Shown: positions 1 to 13,522 of the stretch, piece after piece
How the letters are laid out: every line of letters starts with the position of its first letter
Position numbering within the stretch: position 1 is the first letter of the stretch
DNA from: Vitellaria paradoxa
Lineage: Eukaryota > Streptophyta > Magnoliopsida > Ericales > Sapotaceae
NCBI GenBank assembly: GCA_019916065.1
Contig: CM034244.1
Location: 29,752,471 to 29,816,470 of the forward strand
DNA: 64,000 bases
Direction: 5' to 3'
Made by a program: the position numbers and the translations under genes
The notes under the pieces: generated by a model
The model's input: only the letters and a program-made list of their open reading frames with translations
Told to the model about the DNA's origin: nothing
Database searches by the model: none

Positions 1-265
1 CCGAAGAACGACTATGGTGTCGGTCCCCCCCCCCCCTTTTTTTTAAGACCCAGGGGTAGTTTAGTCTCTTCACTTTGGTATTTTCACTTGAATATGCCAT
101 ACACACAGACCTGATACACGTGTAAGACACATATAGTTAAATCACACTAATCTATCTATTGTTACATTTTTGCGTATAGTACAAGAGGTATTAGTGCACA
201 TTTATGAAGTAGAGGGGGTAAAAGTGATTTTCTGTCTAAGTATAGGGGGATAAAGGCAATTAACG
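1..265. mobile_element. Right end of a Mutator-like non-autonomous element (partial)
   Basis: From about base 50 to 265 the sequence is a diverged copy of the right terminal arm of the element at 14720-15855. Both share a segment with 'cactttggtattttcactt', a 'tagttaaatcac' block, a 'ggtattagtgcac' block and a terminal 'taaaggcaattaac'. The left end lies outside the window, so no target-site duplication can be checked. A run of C followed by T sits at 27-44. No coding sequence is seen. Assignment to the Mutator superfamily rests only on the 9-bp target duplication of the related full element. Confidence 0.6.
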
Positions 266-868
266 CTTAATTTTTTATGTGGAATTATTTTTTTGGTGTT
301 TAGTTGGTGAGATATAAAATGAGATAAAAAATGTGATTTGGCATGAGATGTGACATAAAATAATTTTGGACCTTTAGATTTTGGCGGAAAGAAAATCCGA
401 GGGTGACGGATATATCATCGTCATGGGATGGCATAACCCTCATTTTGGGGATATAAAGTCCAGTTCGAATATATAATACTGCAAATCAAGCACCGGATTA
501 AAGTCAAGCTAGTCAAAAAAGATGGGCTGCATGTCCCGTCCCCATTTATATCCCGTAAACAAACACACCTAGAGTAGTAATAGTAGTTGTTTATTTTATT
601 TTATTTTATTTTATTATTGTCTGTCTGTATTATGGTTATCTTGAACTTTCCCTTTCTTTATCTGACTTAAATTGTGAAAGATAATATTAAATTACCGAGT
701 CATATTCTGCATGCGTAACTTGAAATATTGTTTTTGCTTCCCGACTTCTGGCTCTTTTTATAGATCTGTCAAATAATAGTTACCATATTATTCTCCGTGG
801 CTTGAGTAGAATTGGTTAGTTCCTTATTTTTGCTCGAATCTAACCTGTCATTTCATATGCCAACACAG
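266..868. other. Non-coding stretch before the RPL10a exons, probably intron
   Basis: No exon of RPL10a or of any other gene is recognisable here. A (TTTTA)n run lies at about 591-616. The last 100 bases are T-rich and end in a good acceptor (CAACACAG at 861-868), which fits the 3' part of an intron. The missing 5' exons of the gene must lie left of the window or have been lost. Confidence 0.5.
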
Positions 869-2025
869 GAAAGTTTCCTACCCTTGTAACTCACCAGGAA
901 TCCCTCGAGTCTAAAGTCAATGAGACTAAAGCTACAGTAAAGTTCCAACTGAAGAAGGTTCTATGCATGGGAGTTGCTGTTGGGAACTGCAGCATGGAGG
1001 AGAAGCAGATCTTTCAAAATGCGCAAATGAGCGTCAATTTTCTTGTTTCATTATTGAAGAAAAACTGGCAAAATGTGAGTTTTCCCCCCCTTCCTGGCCT
1101 AAACAATAAATTCAGCCGTGAATGCATTAGCATTGCTATTTACTGTTCGGATATGTTTGGAGTGAAAAATCTAGTGAGGGAAAAGAAAATGGAAGAGAAA
1201 AGGACAAGAAAAGGAAAAGGGGGGGTAGGAATGGAACATAAAATCTCAAATACATGTCTTTATTTGGATGGATTAAAAAAAATAAAATAAGATAAAAGGT
1301 TTTCATCAATACATTAGTTTTCTAATTTAGTTATTTTTAATTTCTTAGGCCCCATTGATTTTCCCATTGTGTTTTCTATCACAAATCAAATATGAGAGAA
1401 TTTTGAGTTAAAATTGGTTTCCTTTTCCCTTGACAAACCTTTAATCCAAACACAACTTTAGTGTTTTGCATATATCTACTTCTTCTGTTATGTTTCTCTT
1501 GTATTTGGCCTATTGAAAATTTGAAGTAACAGGTGAATCCTAAAATAGCTATTCTAATTCTATTTGGTTTAAGATCATCGTCCATAAAGCTCTATGCCAT
1601 CTTTATGGATGCAGTGCAATGCATCACTTCGTAGCTTTGTTGCATTTTTTTACCAGTCTCTTTAATTGTTGATGTCATGATCTGACTTGTTGACTATTTT
1701 GTGAGAATGGATGTGGATGTTGAGTTATTTCCTCCAGCTTCTTCCAACGGGATCATGAAAACTTGAAAAAAATTGTTTACAAGTGATGTTTTTTTCAAGT
1801 GATGTTGCAAATGAGTTGCATTTGCATATCGACCATGTTTGATTTTAAATGGAGACATGTAATGAATGACAAATTGACAACACAATGCTACCATGATTTA
1901 ATGCATTTTTTTTTTTATTCAATTTTAATGTTCAATGATCTTAAATGTTTCATTGTTGATTTGGATATCAGGTAAGGTGCTTGTACCTGAAGAGTACCAT
2001 GGGGAAGCCCGTCCGGATCTTTTGA
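869..2025 (+). CDS. RPL10A: 60S ribosomal protein L10a (uL1 family), last two coding exons
   Basis: This encodes the C-terminal part of the large-subunit ribosomal protein L10a, the eukaryotic uL1 protein of the mobile L1 stalk that contacts E-site tRNA in cytosolic ribosomes. Exon A (869-1074) starts after acceptor CAACACAG with the last two bases of a Gly codon and reads [20 protein letters not shown] onward to KKNWQN. A GTGAGT donor follows at 1075, the 897-bp intron ends in ATATCAG at 1971, and exon B (1972-2025) reads [17 protein letters not shown] before TGA. Reading frame, phase and C-terminus agree with plant RPL10a, and there is no stop or frameshift in about 86 codons. The 5' exons (about 130 residues) are not in the window, so the gene may continue leftward through a long intron, or this may be a truncated copy. 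A T-rich 3'UTR probably follows to about 2.3 kb. Confidence 0.88.
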
Positions 2026-3918
2026 GGAATTGTTGAGCTGTTAAGTCACAGTTTTAGTGTGAGAGCAATTGATCAAAAATGGTTTTCCCAGATTCAGCAT
2101 TGTTTTTCCTTTCTTGCTAGCTATTTGCTTGGATGTCCTCTTGAATATTTTTTTTTCAAAAAAGAATTTATTTGTATTTTTGTATGACTTTTATGGAGAG
2201 ATGAACAAAAAAAGGAAATGGTCAAATTGTTTTTTAATCATTTCTCTCTTTCTACCTTGTTGGTGCGTGTTTTGTGTTCTCAATTCTCCTGCTTACGTTC
2301 TTTTTTTTTTTTTTTTGGTTGGGTTTTCTTTTCTTTAACATGTAGCTGTTTATTTGTTTGATTTCATTTTTCTTGGTGTCTTTCAATTTCTCGACCTTTG
2401 AGGTGGTTTTTAGCCAATTGCTTTTGCTGCATTGTAAGGATTTGTGAAGCTACTATTTTTCTTCTCTTTTTTCTTTTCTTTTTTTTTGGGATTTGTGAGG
2501 GAAATGAAATGTGAAAAAAAAAATATTTATCGAAAAGCAAATAAAGTGGATGAATCAAGTTTATTTTATTTTGTTTGGATTAGAAAGATGAGAAGGAAAT
2601 GAATGATTATCTGTTAAAAAAAAATAATTTTTAGTGGTTAAAATAACAAGAAATAGTAATTTTCATTTTCATTTGCCATTTCCCTCCAAATATCCATGTT
2701 TCTATTATAGCCTTCCACAAATGGATTATTAATCACTAATTTGTTTGCTTAAAGTAATCACTTTTAATTTGTTGAAACAAAACCAAATTTGAGTGTTCTT
2801 TATTTTTAATTTTTTTTTTCAGTGGTTCAATATATTACTGTGCTTGGGAGTTTAGAAAAATACTAGCTGTCAAGACCTGATTATAATTCTTGCTATAAAT
2901 GGGTGTCGGGGCCTGAAGTTTGCTTTGAAATTCATAGAAGTAAAGTTGAATTTTATTTGTTCAATTATAATGAAGTTGAATTGATGGTCAAATTTATAGT
3001 TGTAACTTTTAAAATTTTAGTTTAAAGGGTAAAGAGTAAATATATTAAAAATCTAAAAAGGTTGGCACTTCATCACACCAATATCTAACGCTTCGCTTCC
3101 TCCGTCATTTTGACTCCGATAACTTTATCTTTGGAGACGACTTTCATGGTTGCTGTCGCCGGTTTGGAGATTTTTGGCAAAGGAGCCATAGCCCAATGGG
3201 GTGGTTGAGCTTGTACTTTCCATGAAGTACATTTGATGTGCGTTGTTTGTCTTCCGCCGTTGAAGGAGCTTCAACAATTGCAGCAATTTGGTTGAGGTAT
3301 GTCAGCTGGAACAGTTTTGGGTGGATGGGACTAACCGCTTTGATGTGTGTGTGGAGGCAGGTGCGATTGGAGATGTTTTTTGTCTTGGAAAACGATTGAG
3401 CTCTCAAATTGGGGTTTGAGAAAGAAGAAAGGTTTCTTAGCTTTCTGCTTTCTCCAGAGTAAGGTCAAAACAGGGTGGTTTGGCTTCTATTTTCATAATT
3501 ATGGTTATAACTATAATTACATACACATAAATAAAAATTGATTTTTAGTTTGTATATATGTCCGGAGGCCAACGATAGGTTTCCATTTACTCTCTTTCAG
3601 TTAAACCACGAGCCAAAGTAACAAATAAGGCAAAGGCTCTGCCCATTAAAGAGAGAGATGGAGGAAGCTTTCGAGAGAGAGTTCGTGTGTCTCTTCTGAT
3701 GTAAGCGTGAAAATGAGCCCTCTTGCTTTTAACCTACCCCCCATTTTGGTTTCCTTTGAGGGGTTCTTATTGATAGGCTTCGTAACAATGGTCCGAAGAG
3801 AAAAGTTGGTTTTTGGAGTTTGTTTCAGACGTTAGTTTCATTTCTTGTTGGTTTTTCTGGTTATGTAAAAGCATAAATTAAGCACTTATGATGGCTAAGG
3901 CTGTTTGGTTATACTTTA
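2026..3918. other. RPL10a 3' flank and AT-rich intergenic DNA
   Basis: The first 300 bases are T-rich 3'UTR-like sequence. A somewhat less AT-rich block at 3060-3430 has short open frames on both strands, none recognisable as a protein. The phrase 'tcaagacctgattata' at about 2872 recurs at about 4577 with a similar continuation, which suggests that the DNA between was inserted or duplicated. No gene is called. Confidence 0.5.
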
Positions 3919-4314
3919 TATGAGTACGCATGGGTCGGTTTGGTTCAGGTTCATATTTATCTCAGAATCGAATTTATTTATTTATTTTTTTTGGTTTCTA
4001 AAATTTGGACCGGAAATTGAACCAATTTTAAATTAGAACCGAGTTAAACCAAATTGAAAATATCATGTTGGTTTAGTTCGATTTTTGGTTTAGGCCAATT
4101 CAGTCTAAATTTTAGGATTATATAAATATTTATATAATATATATTATATTTTTAAGGTTAGTTCGGATTGGTTCGGACGGGGTTATTTTCGGTTTGGGTT
4201 GAATACCTACTAACCCAGAACTGAACTGAAAATGATATAGAACCGAACCAACCTGAACTAAGGTGATCGGATTAGTTCGATTTTCGAGTTGTTCGATTTT
4301 TTTGTGCACCTCTA
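3919..4314. mobile_element. hAT-type MITE (GGTTCGG family)
   Basis: This is a 396-bp element with degenerate terminal inverted repeats (left TATGAGTACGCATGGGTCGG, right end complement TAGAGGTGCAC). It is flanked by a perfect 8-bp duplication ATACTTTA at 3911-3918 and 4315-4322. The interior is rich in GGTTCGGTT-like and AACCGAACC-like words on both arms, a composition common in plant non-autonomous hAT elements. It has no coding capacity. A larger relative lies at about 30288-31328. Confidence 0.75.
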
Positions 4315-4322
4315 ATACTTTA

Positions 4323-6189
4323 CACATAAACATATACATACTTCACCAAGTCTAGCTTTTTGGATTCTTAATATATTTATTGATTTATTCTTTAAATTAT
4401 TAAAATTTAAAAAGTTATTATTTTTTAAATTTAATCGTTAGATCAACTTGACAATAATTAAACGGATAAAGATTTAATTTTAAGAGCTTGACTTTCAAAA
4501 CCACCTTCAACATATGCAGATCCCAATAAATGAGGGTGTCAAGATATGCTTGAAAGTTTGAAAAGATACTAACATTCAAGACCTGATTATATTCTTACTT
4601 GCTACAAATGGGGTATCTACTCTTGACAAGGTGTTATCCATCCTTCTCCTTATTTCAAGTGTAAGAAAAATCTATCCTTCGGAATCTTTCTCCTAAATAT
4701 CTCCACACAAAGCTTTTCAAGGAAGTTTCTTCCTATTTTAGAACTTAGCCATGTCTAAAGTGTTCTACATATGTATATTGTATTTATACAAGCTTTTAGA
4801 ATACATTAGACACTTCCTATAGAGTCAAATATCCAAATTCTATAGAACATTTTGAACCATTATATGATACTCCGGAGTACCGTACCAAAATCCAACATGC
4901 CTTGTGTAATTCTTGAACTGTACCAAGTTAGTATCCAAATCAATGCTCTTAAGCATCCAACTTAATGTAAGGCAATAGGTCATGACAATAATCATAGGTT
5001 ATAATTGTTTTTAAAAATATTATATATACCAAGTTTGTTTATTTTTTATTTTTTGTTTTGAGTATTTGACATGATTTAAGGTGACGGGTCGTGATAATCA
5101 TCACATATTAAAATTATTTTCAAAAGTAATATATATACCAAGTTTATTTGTTTTTATTTTTGTTTCCTTGGCAAGAAGAAAAAACTTCAATTATTATTTT
5201 ATTAGAGATTTGAGTGAATGATGACTTGAATATTGAGTTTCACCAAGGTGGGGTGTTGTTTTAGGATATCAACTATTTGACTTCTATATCATTTTATTAT
5301 TATTATTTTTTTAAAAGTAAATTGTATGAATTGCTTTTTCTAATATTCAGTTAAACACATATAAATCACACATTATTTAGATATTACAATATTATTTTTT
5401 TATTTTATAAATCTTGGTAACAGTAAGTTTTATATTATGTTTTTTGATAATAAATGACATCCAGTGCATAAGATGAATAGTTTTTTGATATTAAATGAAT
5501 ATATATATAATATTAAATCATTTATATAATACCTATTTATCCTTCTTTAAACATGTAAAATATTCAAAATGTGTTTAATGACTTATTTTTATATCTCTTC
5601 AGTAGACATGTAAAATAAATGGACACGGTACTGACGTGACCCAACCTAGTTTGCCCTTGACACTCGTTGCCTTTAAGAAAATTGGGTTGGGTCAGAGTTA
5701 GACAAATCTAACCTTGACCCTGACATATTAATGCTTTGTATTTTTTAAACTATTTGCATAAATTAAAAAAAATAAAATAATATAATTATCCAATTGGTTT
5801 TGAAAGAAATTAATGTAATTTTAATTACATTTAGATTATTTAATTTTGTAATAAATAATTCTGGTATAAAAAAAATGACGTTTAAAAATAGAGAATCACT
5901 TACAAATAAAATTAGAATCTTTAATGAATAAATTTTATTAATAAATAAATAATTAAATTTGAATTACATTAGAAAATAAAAATTAACAATTACAATTTTA
6001 CAATGGTGCAATGATAGAGTAAATAAATTAAATGCATCATTTTAGGTCATATACAATGCAATTAGGTTTGACACTTATAAACTTGATAATCATTTGCAGG
6101 TATTTACTTTATTTATAATATACGTAAATCATCATCACTAAAATTACTTAAATTCTTATTTTCATTAGTGCCAAATTAGGTTTTTGTAC
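4323..6189. other. AT-rich intergenic DNA with a degenerate duplication
   Basis: No coding sequence is recognisable. At about 4978-5165 a segment of roughly 115 bp is present twice in tandem: 'gacaataatcat...ttataatt...atatataccaagttt' and 'gataatcatcac...aaaatt...atatataccaagttt', each followed by T-rich DNA. The rest is AT-rich without a clear element boundary. Confidence 0.45.
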
Positions 6190-6660
6190 ATGGAGTGTCT
6201 AAAACTCAGTTGGCTCTGCTGAAGTAGCCGACCTTACTATTTGACCCGTTATTTATGGTTAGATTACTTGGGTGAGTCCCTAATAAGATCTTTAGGGGAA
6301 GTGGGGTATTAATTAGACTAGGTTTGGTAACTTGTCTCTGGAAAGTATGGACGAAGGGAAGAATTTCTTTAGTGGATGTATTTCTAAGCAGTCTTTGCTT
6401 GCTTCTTATCTTTATGTTTCCAGTATTTATAGCTTCCTTCGCACGTGTTGGCCATGCTCGGTAATCATGAGTAATGATACAATAATAGTTTAAACTGCGC
6501 TGCATAGTCGGCACAGATATGACTGGAGCTGTAATCGGCAGTGGATTTAGGCTCGCCTTTCTGAATCTTCATAAATTTGACTAGAAAGGCAGCCGTTTTC
6601 CCAACCACCACATTGTCTCCCCTTGGATGCGTGCCACATGCCTCGATCAGGTACATGCCA
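6190..6660 (-). mobile_element. LTR-like fragment (possible Ty3 solo LTR remnant)
   Basis: Read on the minus strand, this block is more GC-rich than its surroundings. It carries CATGTGGCA and CACGTGC-type words and a TATA-like 'gctataaatac' followed by a purine-rich, leader-like stretch, which is the layout of a plant retrotransposon LTR promoter. No TG..CA boundaries with a target duplication were identified, and no gag or pol is next to it. The 63- and 102-residue open frames within it look fortuitous. Confidence 0.35.
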
Positions 6661-9178
6661 CATGTCTTGGTATTATCCTCCAGTACAGTTTTCAGAAAAT
6701 ATTCATTTATAAAAGTATTGACTCAACTATCATGCATATGTTTTCTATGAATATACCCTCTTAAATAACTCATACTCGAACTAGGTTTACTATCTAACAA
6801 GTGACTATAAAACTTGCATTTAATCTTATGCATTTGATCATCATGTAGAATTTTTGAAAAATATTGCACACTTGAAATATTTTTACACATGATACACCAA
6901 CACCACTAGTGCTTGAAAGGGTATTTCTCCATCGTCGCCACAAGTGGGGGAGTTAATTGAATCCCCACCCTCAAGATAAAAAAATTGCTCTTCTCTATGT
7001 TCCTTATTTTTTTCCAATAAAAAGATGATAATGGCAAAAGAACATTAAATATACTTGCTATTAAAAATAAATATAATTACTAATCAAAATGAAATTACCA
7101 ATTAAAAACTTGAATTGTTGAACTTGAAAGAAGAGGTAGCACTTGAGCATGAGTGAATTGAGACTTAAGAGTTTTAAACTTGAAAGTTAAAGAGATTTGA
7201 GAGCCTGAGAGTTGAGAGAGAGTGGGGGATGATGTGGGTTGTGAAGTAAGAATCGTAGGGATATTTCTAAAAGGGATGGGTGTCGAATTGTAATTTAAAG
7301 TTATAAGACTGTTGAGAGAGAGAGAGAGAGAGAACAGATGTGGTAGGGCCCACGTATAAGTAAAAAGATAGCAAATGGTTTAATAATATTGAAAGTGAGA
7401 CAGAGACAGAGGGTGGGTGAGTGGGGTGGGGCCCACAAGAAAAATAAAAAAAGTTAAAAAAATTGTAAGCAGCTAGCAACAGGGAGAAATGGAAAAGGAA
7501 AAGGGGCGAGGGACGAACCCTAATAGTTTTGGAACTTAATTTATATAAACAACCTCGAAGGCCTTAAATTTAATATATATATATATATATATATATTTAA
7601 TTATTTTAATTTTACCATTTCCTTAACTTCAATCTTCCTCTTAATTGTAAATATTTTTGAAACTTATCTTAATTTATAGAAATAATAACTTACTCATCCA
7701 ATCAGAAAGTCTCAAATTTAATATATATATTGATATATTTATAGTACAAGGCCTAAATTTTTAGGCCTAATTTTTTTTTTTTTTTGCCTTAGGCCCCCGA
7801 ATAATTTGATACCATCCTGGAGACGGGGGCAAGGGTGCTTTAAGCTTAGACCTAAGGTTATGAGATGTCGTCGTATGAAAATTTAGGGTGAACCAAAAAT
7901 TGGATCGGGTTAGATTGGCCAGACCTTTTTACATACCTACTCATCAAGATTTGTAATTTTAAAATCAAAAGACTATTAAAAAAATTAAAATTCATATGAA
8001 CTTTCCACATGTATATGAAAGATAAAGAAGTTATATTATATAAATAGTATGATAAAATTTGCATCTTCACTTATGGTTGGTTTGAGTTTGGTGTAAATAA
8101 CATTTGTAAAATAAGATTTAGTCAAATGTTTAGAAAAAATCATTATAATTTGTCATCTTTTGAATGAAAAGCATGTTGAAAAAATCAAAAAATGAAGAAA
8201 TCTTCAAAAACAAACACACACAAGTGAAAGTAAATGAGGCACAAGATTTTAATGAGAGAAACCCTAGAACCCCTTCTAGGTAAAATCTTGAATCTATGAG
8301 GCGACTAACTCGAAAATCAATTAATTATAAAATTGAAAGGTTACAAGAGATTCACCAAATACAAAGTAGAACTAGATCTCGTTCTAACTTTATTCTTCTC
8401 TTACTCGCTCGCTAGAACCCATGATAAACCAAGCCCGTGGATTGACTCCATTCTTGAACCTAAACGGCATTTCAGATGTTCTTTTTCATCAAGATGAAGA
8501 TCTTCATTTGTTATTTTTTCAAATCCAACTTGAAGATACCTTCAATTTAAATGTTAGGGTTTTGAGAGATATACAAAAACTACTAGAAAAGATTCATTTT
8601 ATATTCTCATAAAAGAGGTGTAATCTAGATGAAATTAGCAAAAATTTTGTTAGGTTGCTAGAACTCCCTTGAGCTAGTTTTTTAGAGTCTTGAGCACTTG
8701 AACTATCTTTGAGCTCTTTCCTTGCTACAAAAGATGTTTGAAGCAATTTTCATTAAATTGAGGAATGACTGGACTAACAAGACACGATTCAAGATACTTT
8801 AAAAACTTTATAGACTCAAGTTTTGACTTGCAATTGTCATTAGCCAAAATAATAGACCAGCACATGCGATGTAGGTTTCAAAATACTTCACAATTATTTT
8901 AAGGCTAAATGCTTTTCTTATAAGAGAGTTAATACAAGCACATAGGATGAATCTGAATCTGGTAAGGTTTTCATTGTTCATAAACTTCTGACTACATTGG
9001 TAGGTAGTTTAAAACCAGGTCAAGATTGATTTAGGGCTTGAAATTTTCCTTTAATTTTACCACTCCTACTAGTTGTAGTTGGATCTATATCTATTTTTTG
9101 AAATTCTAGTAACCTTTGGGCATGATTTTATGTTATTGAGCATCTAGTTACATATAACAAATTATCATCGTCATCATC
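6661..9178. other. AT-rich intergenic DNA
   Basis: No gene is recognised. The stretch contains GA repeats at about 7316-7333, an (AT)n run at about 7575-7602, and a short GGTTCGG-like tail at about 7870-7935 that may be a MITE remnant. At 8220-8620 a gene-5'-end-like or LTR-like segment ('gagaaaccctagaacc') has a 63-codon open frame without recognisable homology. A (CAT)n tract precedes the copia insertion at 9184. Confidence 0.45.
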
Positions 9179-9183
9179 ATCAT

Positions 9184-9631
9184 TGTTGTGAATAATAGTG
9201 ATTAAGCAACAAAATAATAGAGAAATAGAAGAAGAAAAGCAACCCCAAACAAAAACGACACGAAGTTTACATAGTTCGACAAACTGCCTACATTCAGGGC
9301 GAAAATGACCAGGAGATTATTTTCACTATCACAAATATAGTGTATAGGTAGAGAATAACACACTCAAACCCAAATGCCAATTACACCCAAAAACTATCTC
9401 TGTATTCCCACAACGCCTCTCTGTTCTCATACTTTTACAAATGAAGAATTAGCACATATTTATAAGTGAAGTGCAGGTGCCTAATCTAGTAAGTAAAATA
9501 ACATCACAAAATATCCTTTTGATTTAAACCATTACTGTGTCAAGCACCACAAAATAAATTTGTGGTTTGGTGGCATTGACCAAACATTTGTTAGGTGATG
9601 TCTTTATTATTCTCAAGCCAAATATGTAACA
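9184..9631 (-). repeat. 3' LTR of the 9.2-14.0 kb copia element
   Basis: This 448-bp LTR starts TGTTGTGAATAAT and ends GTAACA in plus-strand reading. It aligns along its full length with 13538-13977 with scattered substitutions and small indels. The adjoining plus-strand bases 9632-9648 are the complement of a copia-type polypurine tract (CAAGTTGGCGATT on the element strand). Confidence 0.92.
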
Positions 9632-9649
9632 AATCGCCAACTTGGATTG

Positions 9650-12600
9650 TAAATAGTGAAGTTCCAAATTCTTTGATTCACATTTTCGCCATTGCCCTGA
9701 GGGGCACTCAAATATTGCCTACACCAATCAAGTTCAAACAGTGCTTGAACTTGACTATGGAAACAGGCTTGGTTAACATATTTGCTGGATTATCCGCTAT
9801 TGCTATGTTCTTTATTGCTATATTCCCTTGGGAAATGATATCTCAATTAAAATATCTTCTAACATCAATGTGCTTAGTCCTTTTATGATACATTTGATTT
9901 TTAGTCAAATGCATAACACTATAACTGTCACAAAACACAATAGTAGCTTTCTATTGTAACCAAAGTCGAAAAACAAACCTTACAACCAAATGGTCTCCTT
10001 AATTGTTTCAATGACTGCTATATACTTAGCCTCTATTGTTGACAAAGCTGTAATAGATTGTAAATTAGCCTTCCAACTATTAGCGTAACCAGACAAAGTA
10101 AAAACATACCCCATAAAAGACCTTCACTTATCCAAATCAGCAGTATAATCTGAATCAACATACACTAACAGCATGGGAAATGTCAGGTTTACTACAAACC
10201 ATAGCATGCATGATGCTACCAATTGCACTATAATAAGGAACATGAGTTATATGCTTCTTTTCCTCCTCTGTCGAGGACACAACTCTGATGGAAACTTAAA
10301 GTACACAGCCAATGGAGTACCAATCGGCTTACAATTTTGCATGACGAATCATTCAAGGACCCTCTCAATGTAGCTTTTCTAAGAAAGATACAATTTGCCA
10401 GCTTTTTGATCCCACTGAATCTCTATACCCAAAATTTTCTTTGCTGCACTCTGATCTTTCATCTCAAACGCAGAACTCAATTGAGCTTTAAAATTGTCAA
10501 TTTATATTTTGTCTTCGACAGCTATTAACATGCCATTGAGATACTGTAATAAGTATAAGAAAACTCCATTATGTACCCTTTTGTATCATACACAGTTGTC
10601 ATATTGACTTCTAAAATAGCCATGTCTAATCATAAAAATATCAAATCTTTTACACAATTGCCTAGAAGATTGCTTCGAACCATATAATGACTTTTTCAAT
10701 TTGCAGACATAATCATCTTTTCATTGCACTATAAACCTCTCTGGTTGTTGTATGTAGATCTCCTTCTCTAGCTCACAATGTAAGAAAGCCATATTAACAT
10801 CTAGTTGATCAAGCTCTAAGTCAAGAGATGCAAAAATAGCAAACAACATGTGAATAGAAGTGTGTCTAACAATAAGAGAGAAAACTTCATTAAAATCCAC
10901 ACATTTTTTTCTGAGTGTAGCCTTTAGCTACTAAGCATACTTTGTATCTACCTAGTTCAACTCCTAGAGTTCCTTCTTTCTTCTTGAAGTCCAATTTGCA
11001 ACCAATAGCTCTTTTATCTTTTGGTAACTTTGCCAATTCCTAAGTTTGATTCTTGTAGAGAGATTCAATATCCTCATTCATTGCTATAAGCCATTGGGAT
11101 GATTCTGAATGAGTAATGGCTTTTTGGTATGAAGATGGTTCTGACATCTTAATTTGTTTAAGAACTGTCAATGCATAGGCTACCATATCTTCATATCTTT
11201 TAGGTAGCCTGGTTTCTACCTTTGTCAGTGAGTAGCAATACTGTATTCTGACTCGTCTGGAATATTTTCTTAGTTATCATCTAACATCTATTAGGAAAAG
11301 GTTTGATTAACTGACTCTTTCTTTTCTATCATTCTTGGTTTAAAATCCACCTTCTTGTTGGCATTATGACCTGTTTGTTTTGTTGTAACATTCATTTTCT
11401 GGTGAAGTATTGCTAACTCATTAAAAGTGTCATCCCTTCTGATGATGAATTTTGGTGACTTAGGATCAGGACACTGCACCCTGTATCCTTTCACACTGGA
11501 TGCATATCCAAGAAACATACATTTCATGGCTCAAGGCTCAAGCTTCCCATCATTAATATGAGCATAAGCTGGACATCCAAAAATCTTTAAATTTGAATAG
11601 TCAGAGGGGCTATTTGACCATATTTCTTTTGAAGTCTTACAGTTAATGGGGATTTGTTGACCAGATAACAGGCTATGTTGACTGCTTCTGCCTAAAACTC
11701 CTTTGATAGTCCAGCATTCAAGAGCATGCATCTTGTTCTTTTCAAAAGCGGCTGATTCATTTGTTCTACAACTCTATTCTGCTGCAGTGTATGTTTGATT
11801 GTACAGTGTTATATAACACATTCATTCTTGTAGAACTCCAGAAATTCACTTCCACAAAACTCAGGACCATTATTAATCCTGAGACGCTTGATCTTCTTGC
11901 CGGTCTATTTTTGAATTAAGGTTTTTCATTGCTTAAAGGTGAAAAACGCGTCATTCTTGTGTTTTAGAAAATGAACCCAAACTTTTCTTGAATAATCATC
12001 AATAAAAGTCAATAAATAATGAGCACCACCTTTGGAAGGAACACGAGACGGACTTTATAAAGAAAAGTGAACATAATCCAATATTGACTTGGTTCTATGA
12101 GTAGTAGTTTTGAACTTAACTTTGGTTTGCTTACCAAAAATATAATGTTCACAAAAATGCAACTTACCAATTTTGGGACCATATAAAGGCCCCTTTTGCT
12201 TAACTCGTGCATCCTTTTTTTGCTCATATGCCCCAACCTTAAGTGCCATAACTTTGTGGTTACATAATCAGTGTCGGATGAAGACTCAGAGGCATCTGCA
12301 GTTCCTATCATTGTACTACCTTGTAATAGATAAAGGTTTCTAAACATTTTACCCTTTATCATGACCATGGCACCATTTGTGGCTTTCAAAACTCTAGCTT
12401 CAGTGAAGTACCTATACCCAGTAGAACCTAGGGTACCCAATGAAATAAAGTTCAGCTGTAAATCTAGAACATGACAAAATCAGTTAAGGTTTGAATAGTA
12501 CCATCGTGCATCTTAATTCACATGGAACCAATTCTAATAATCTCGCAGGAATTATTATTTTTCATTAAGACAACCTCCACTAATTGGTTGGTACGTGGAG

Positions 12601-13501
12601 AACTAGCCCCTATTAGGAGCAATGTGATAGGAACATCCAGAATCAAGCACCCAGTTTTTGTTGAGCTGGAAATTCTTTGTGGTGACTGAGAGAACGAACT
12701 CCCCATCCTTGAAGTCTTTGATAGTTCAAGCAATCGCAGTATATTTTTTACTTTTTTTTTGAGCTTCCTGTAGTCCTTCATTATATGCCCCAGCTTATGA
12801 CAATGAAAGAATTTAACTTTTATTGATCTAGACTTTGACCTAGATTTGACTTTATTGTCTGAACTCTTCTGATTTGCTCTGTCTTGAACAACAAGAGCAT
12901 CGCTTTGCTTGTCTATACCACCAATTGATGTCTTCTTCCTCAATTTATGTGAGCGCAAAATAAATTTGACATTTTTAGTTGAGATGGAGTCTCTTCCATA
13001 GAGCAATGTTGTAAGACAATGCTCATAAGAAGGTGGTAGAGAACTCAACAAAATAAGAGTTTCAGCTTTATCATCAATTTTTACCTGTATATTTTTTAAA
13101 TCTGAAATAACTTTAGTGAACTTGAAAAGATAATCTATTATAAGAGTACTTTCCATCAAACGAATGATGTAAAGGCGTTGCTTCAAAAATAGCCTGATGG
13201 CTTGGGATTTTTTCATGTAGAGTTTCTCCAATTTATTCCATAATTCTTGTGCAGTCTTCTTGTCACCTACCTCATGCAAGATCTTGTCACCAAGACATAA
13301 TAAAATTGAACTGTGTGCTTTGTTCAAAATCTTCTTTTTGTCGTTATCCTTCATGTTTTAAGGTAACGCATCAACACCCTCTAGTGCGTCTGCAATACCA
13401 TGAGTTATTAACAGGGCTTTTATCTTCAACTGCCATATGTTGAAGTCATTTTTCCCATCAAATTTTTCTATGTCAAACTTTGTTGAAGTTGATAGTGCCA
13501 T
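9650..13501 (-). pseudogene. Decayed copia gag-pol polyprotein
   Basis: The frame starts at the ATG complementary to 13499-13501 (MALSTSTKFDIEKFDG), which is gag. It is broken after 47 codons by a TAA at 13358-13360, then stays open for about 280 codons. The CCHC zinc knuckle (about 12768-12813) has lost its first and last Cys (Phe and Tyr instead). GAG-pre-integrase (LWHLRLGHMSKKRMHELSK) lies at about 12180-12265 and integrase at about 11530-12060, where the second catalytic Asp is Asn (RINNGPEF) but the Glu region (VVEQMN) is kept. RT lies at about 10330-11050; its YVDD box reads YLNG (10532-10543), so both catalytic Asp are lost. RNase H lies at about 9690-10130 (YVDSDYTADLDK, HIDVR). The protein cannot be functional. 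Confidence 0.93.
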
Positions 13502-13522
13502 CTTAATCACAGAATTAACCGA

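Noticed and set aside
2069..2338. 89-residue Phe/Leu-rich protein after the RPL10a stop
   Set aside because: T-rich 3'UTR sequence; composition alone explains the frame.
9595..9888. 97-residue plus-strand protein
   Set aside because: It is the reverse reading of the copia RNase H end and 3' LTR.
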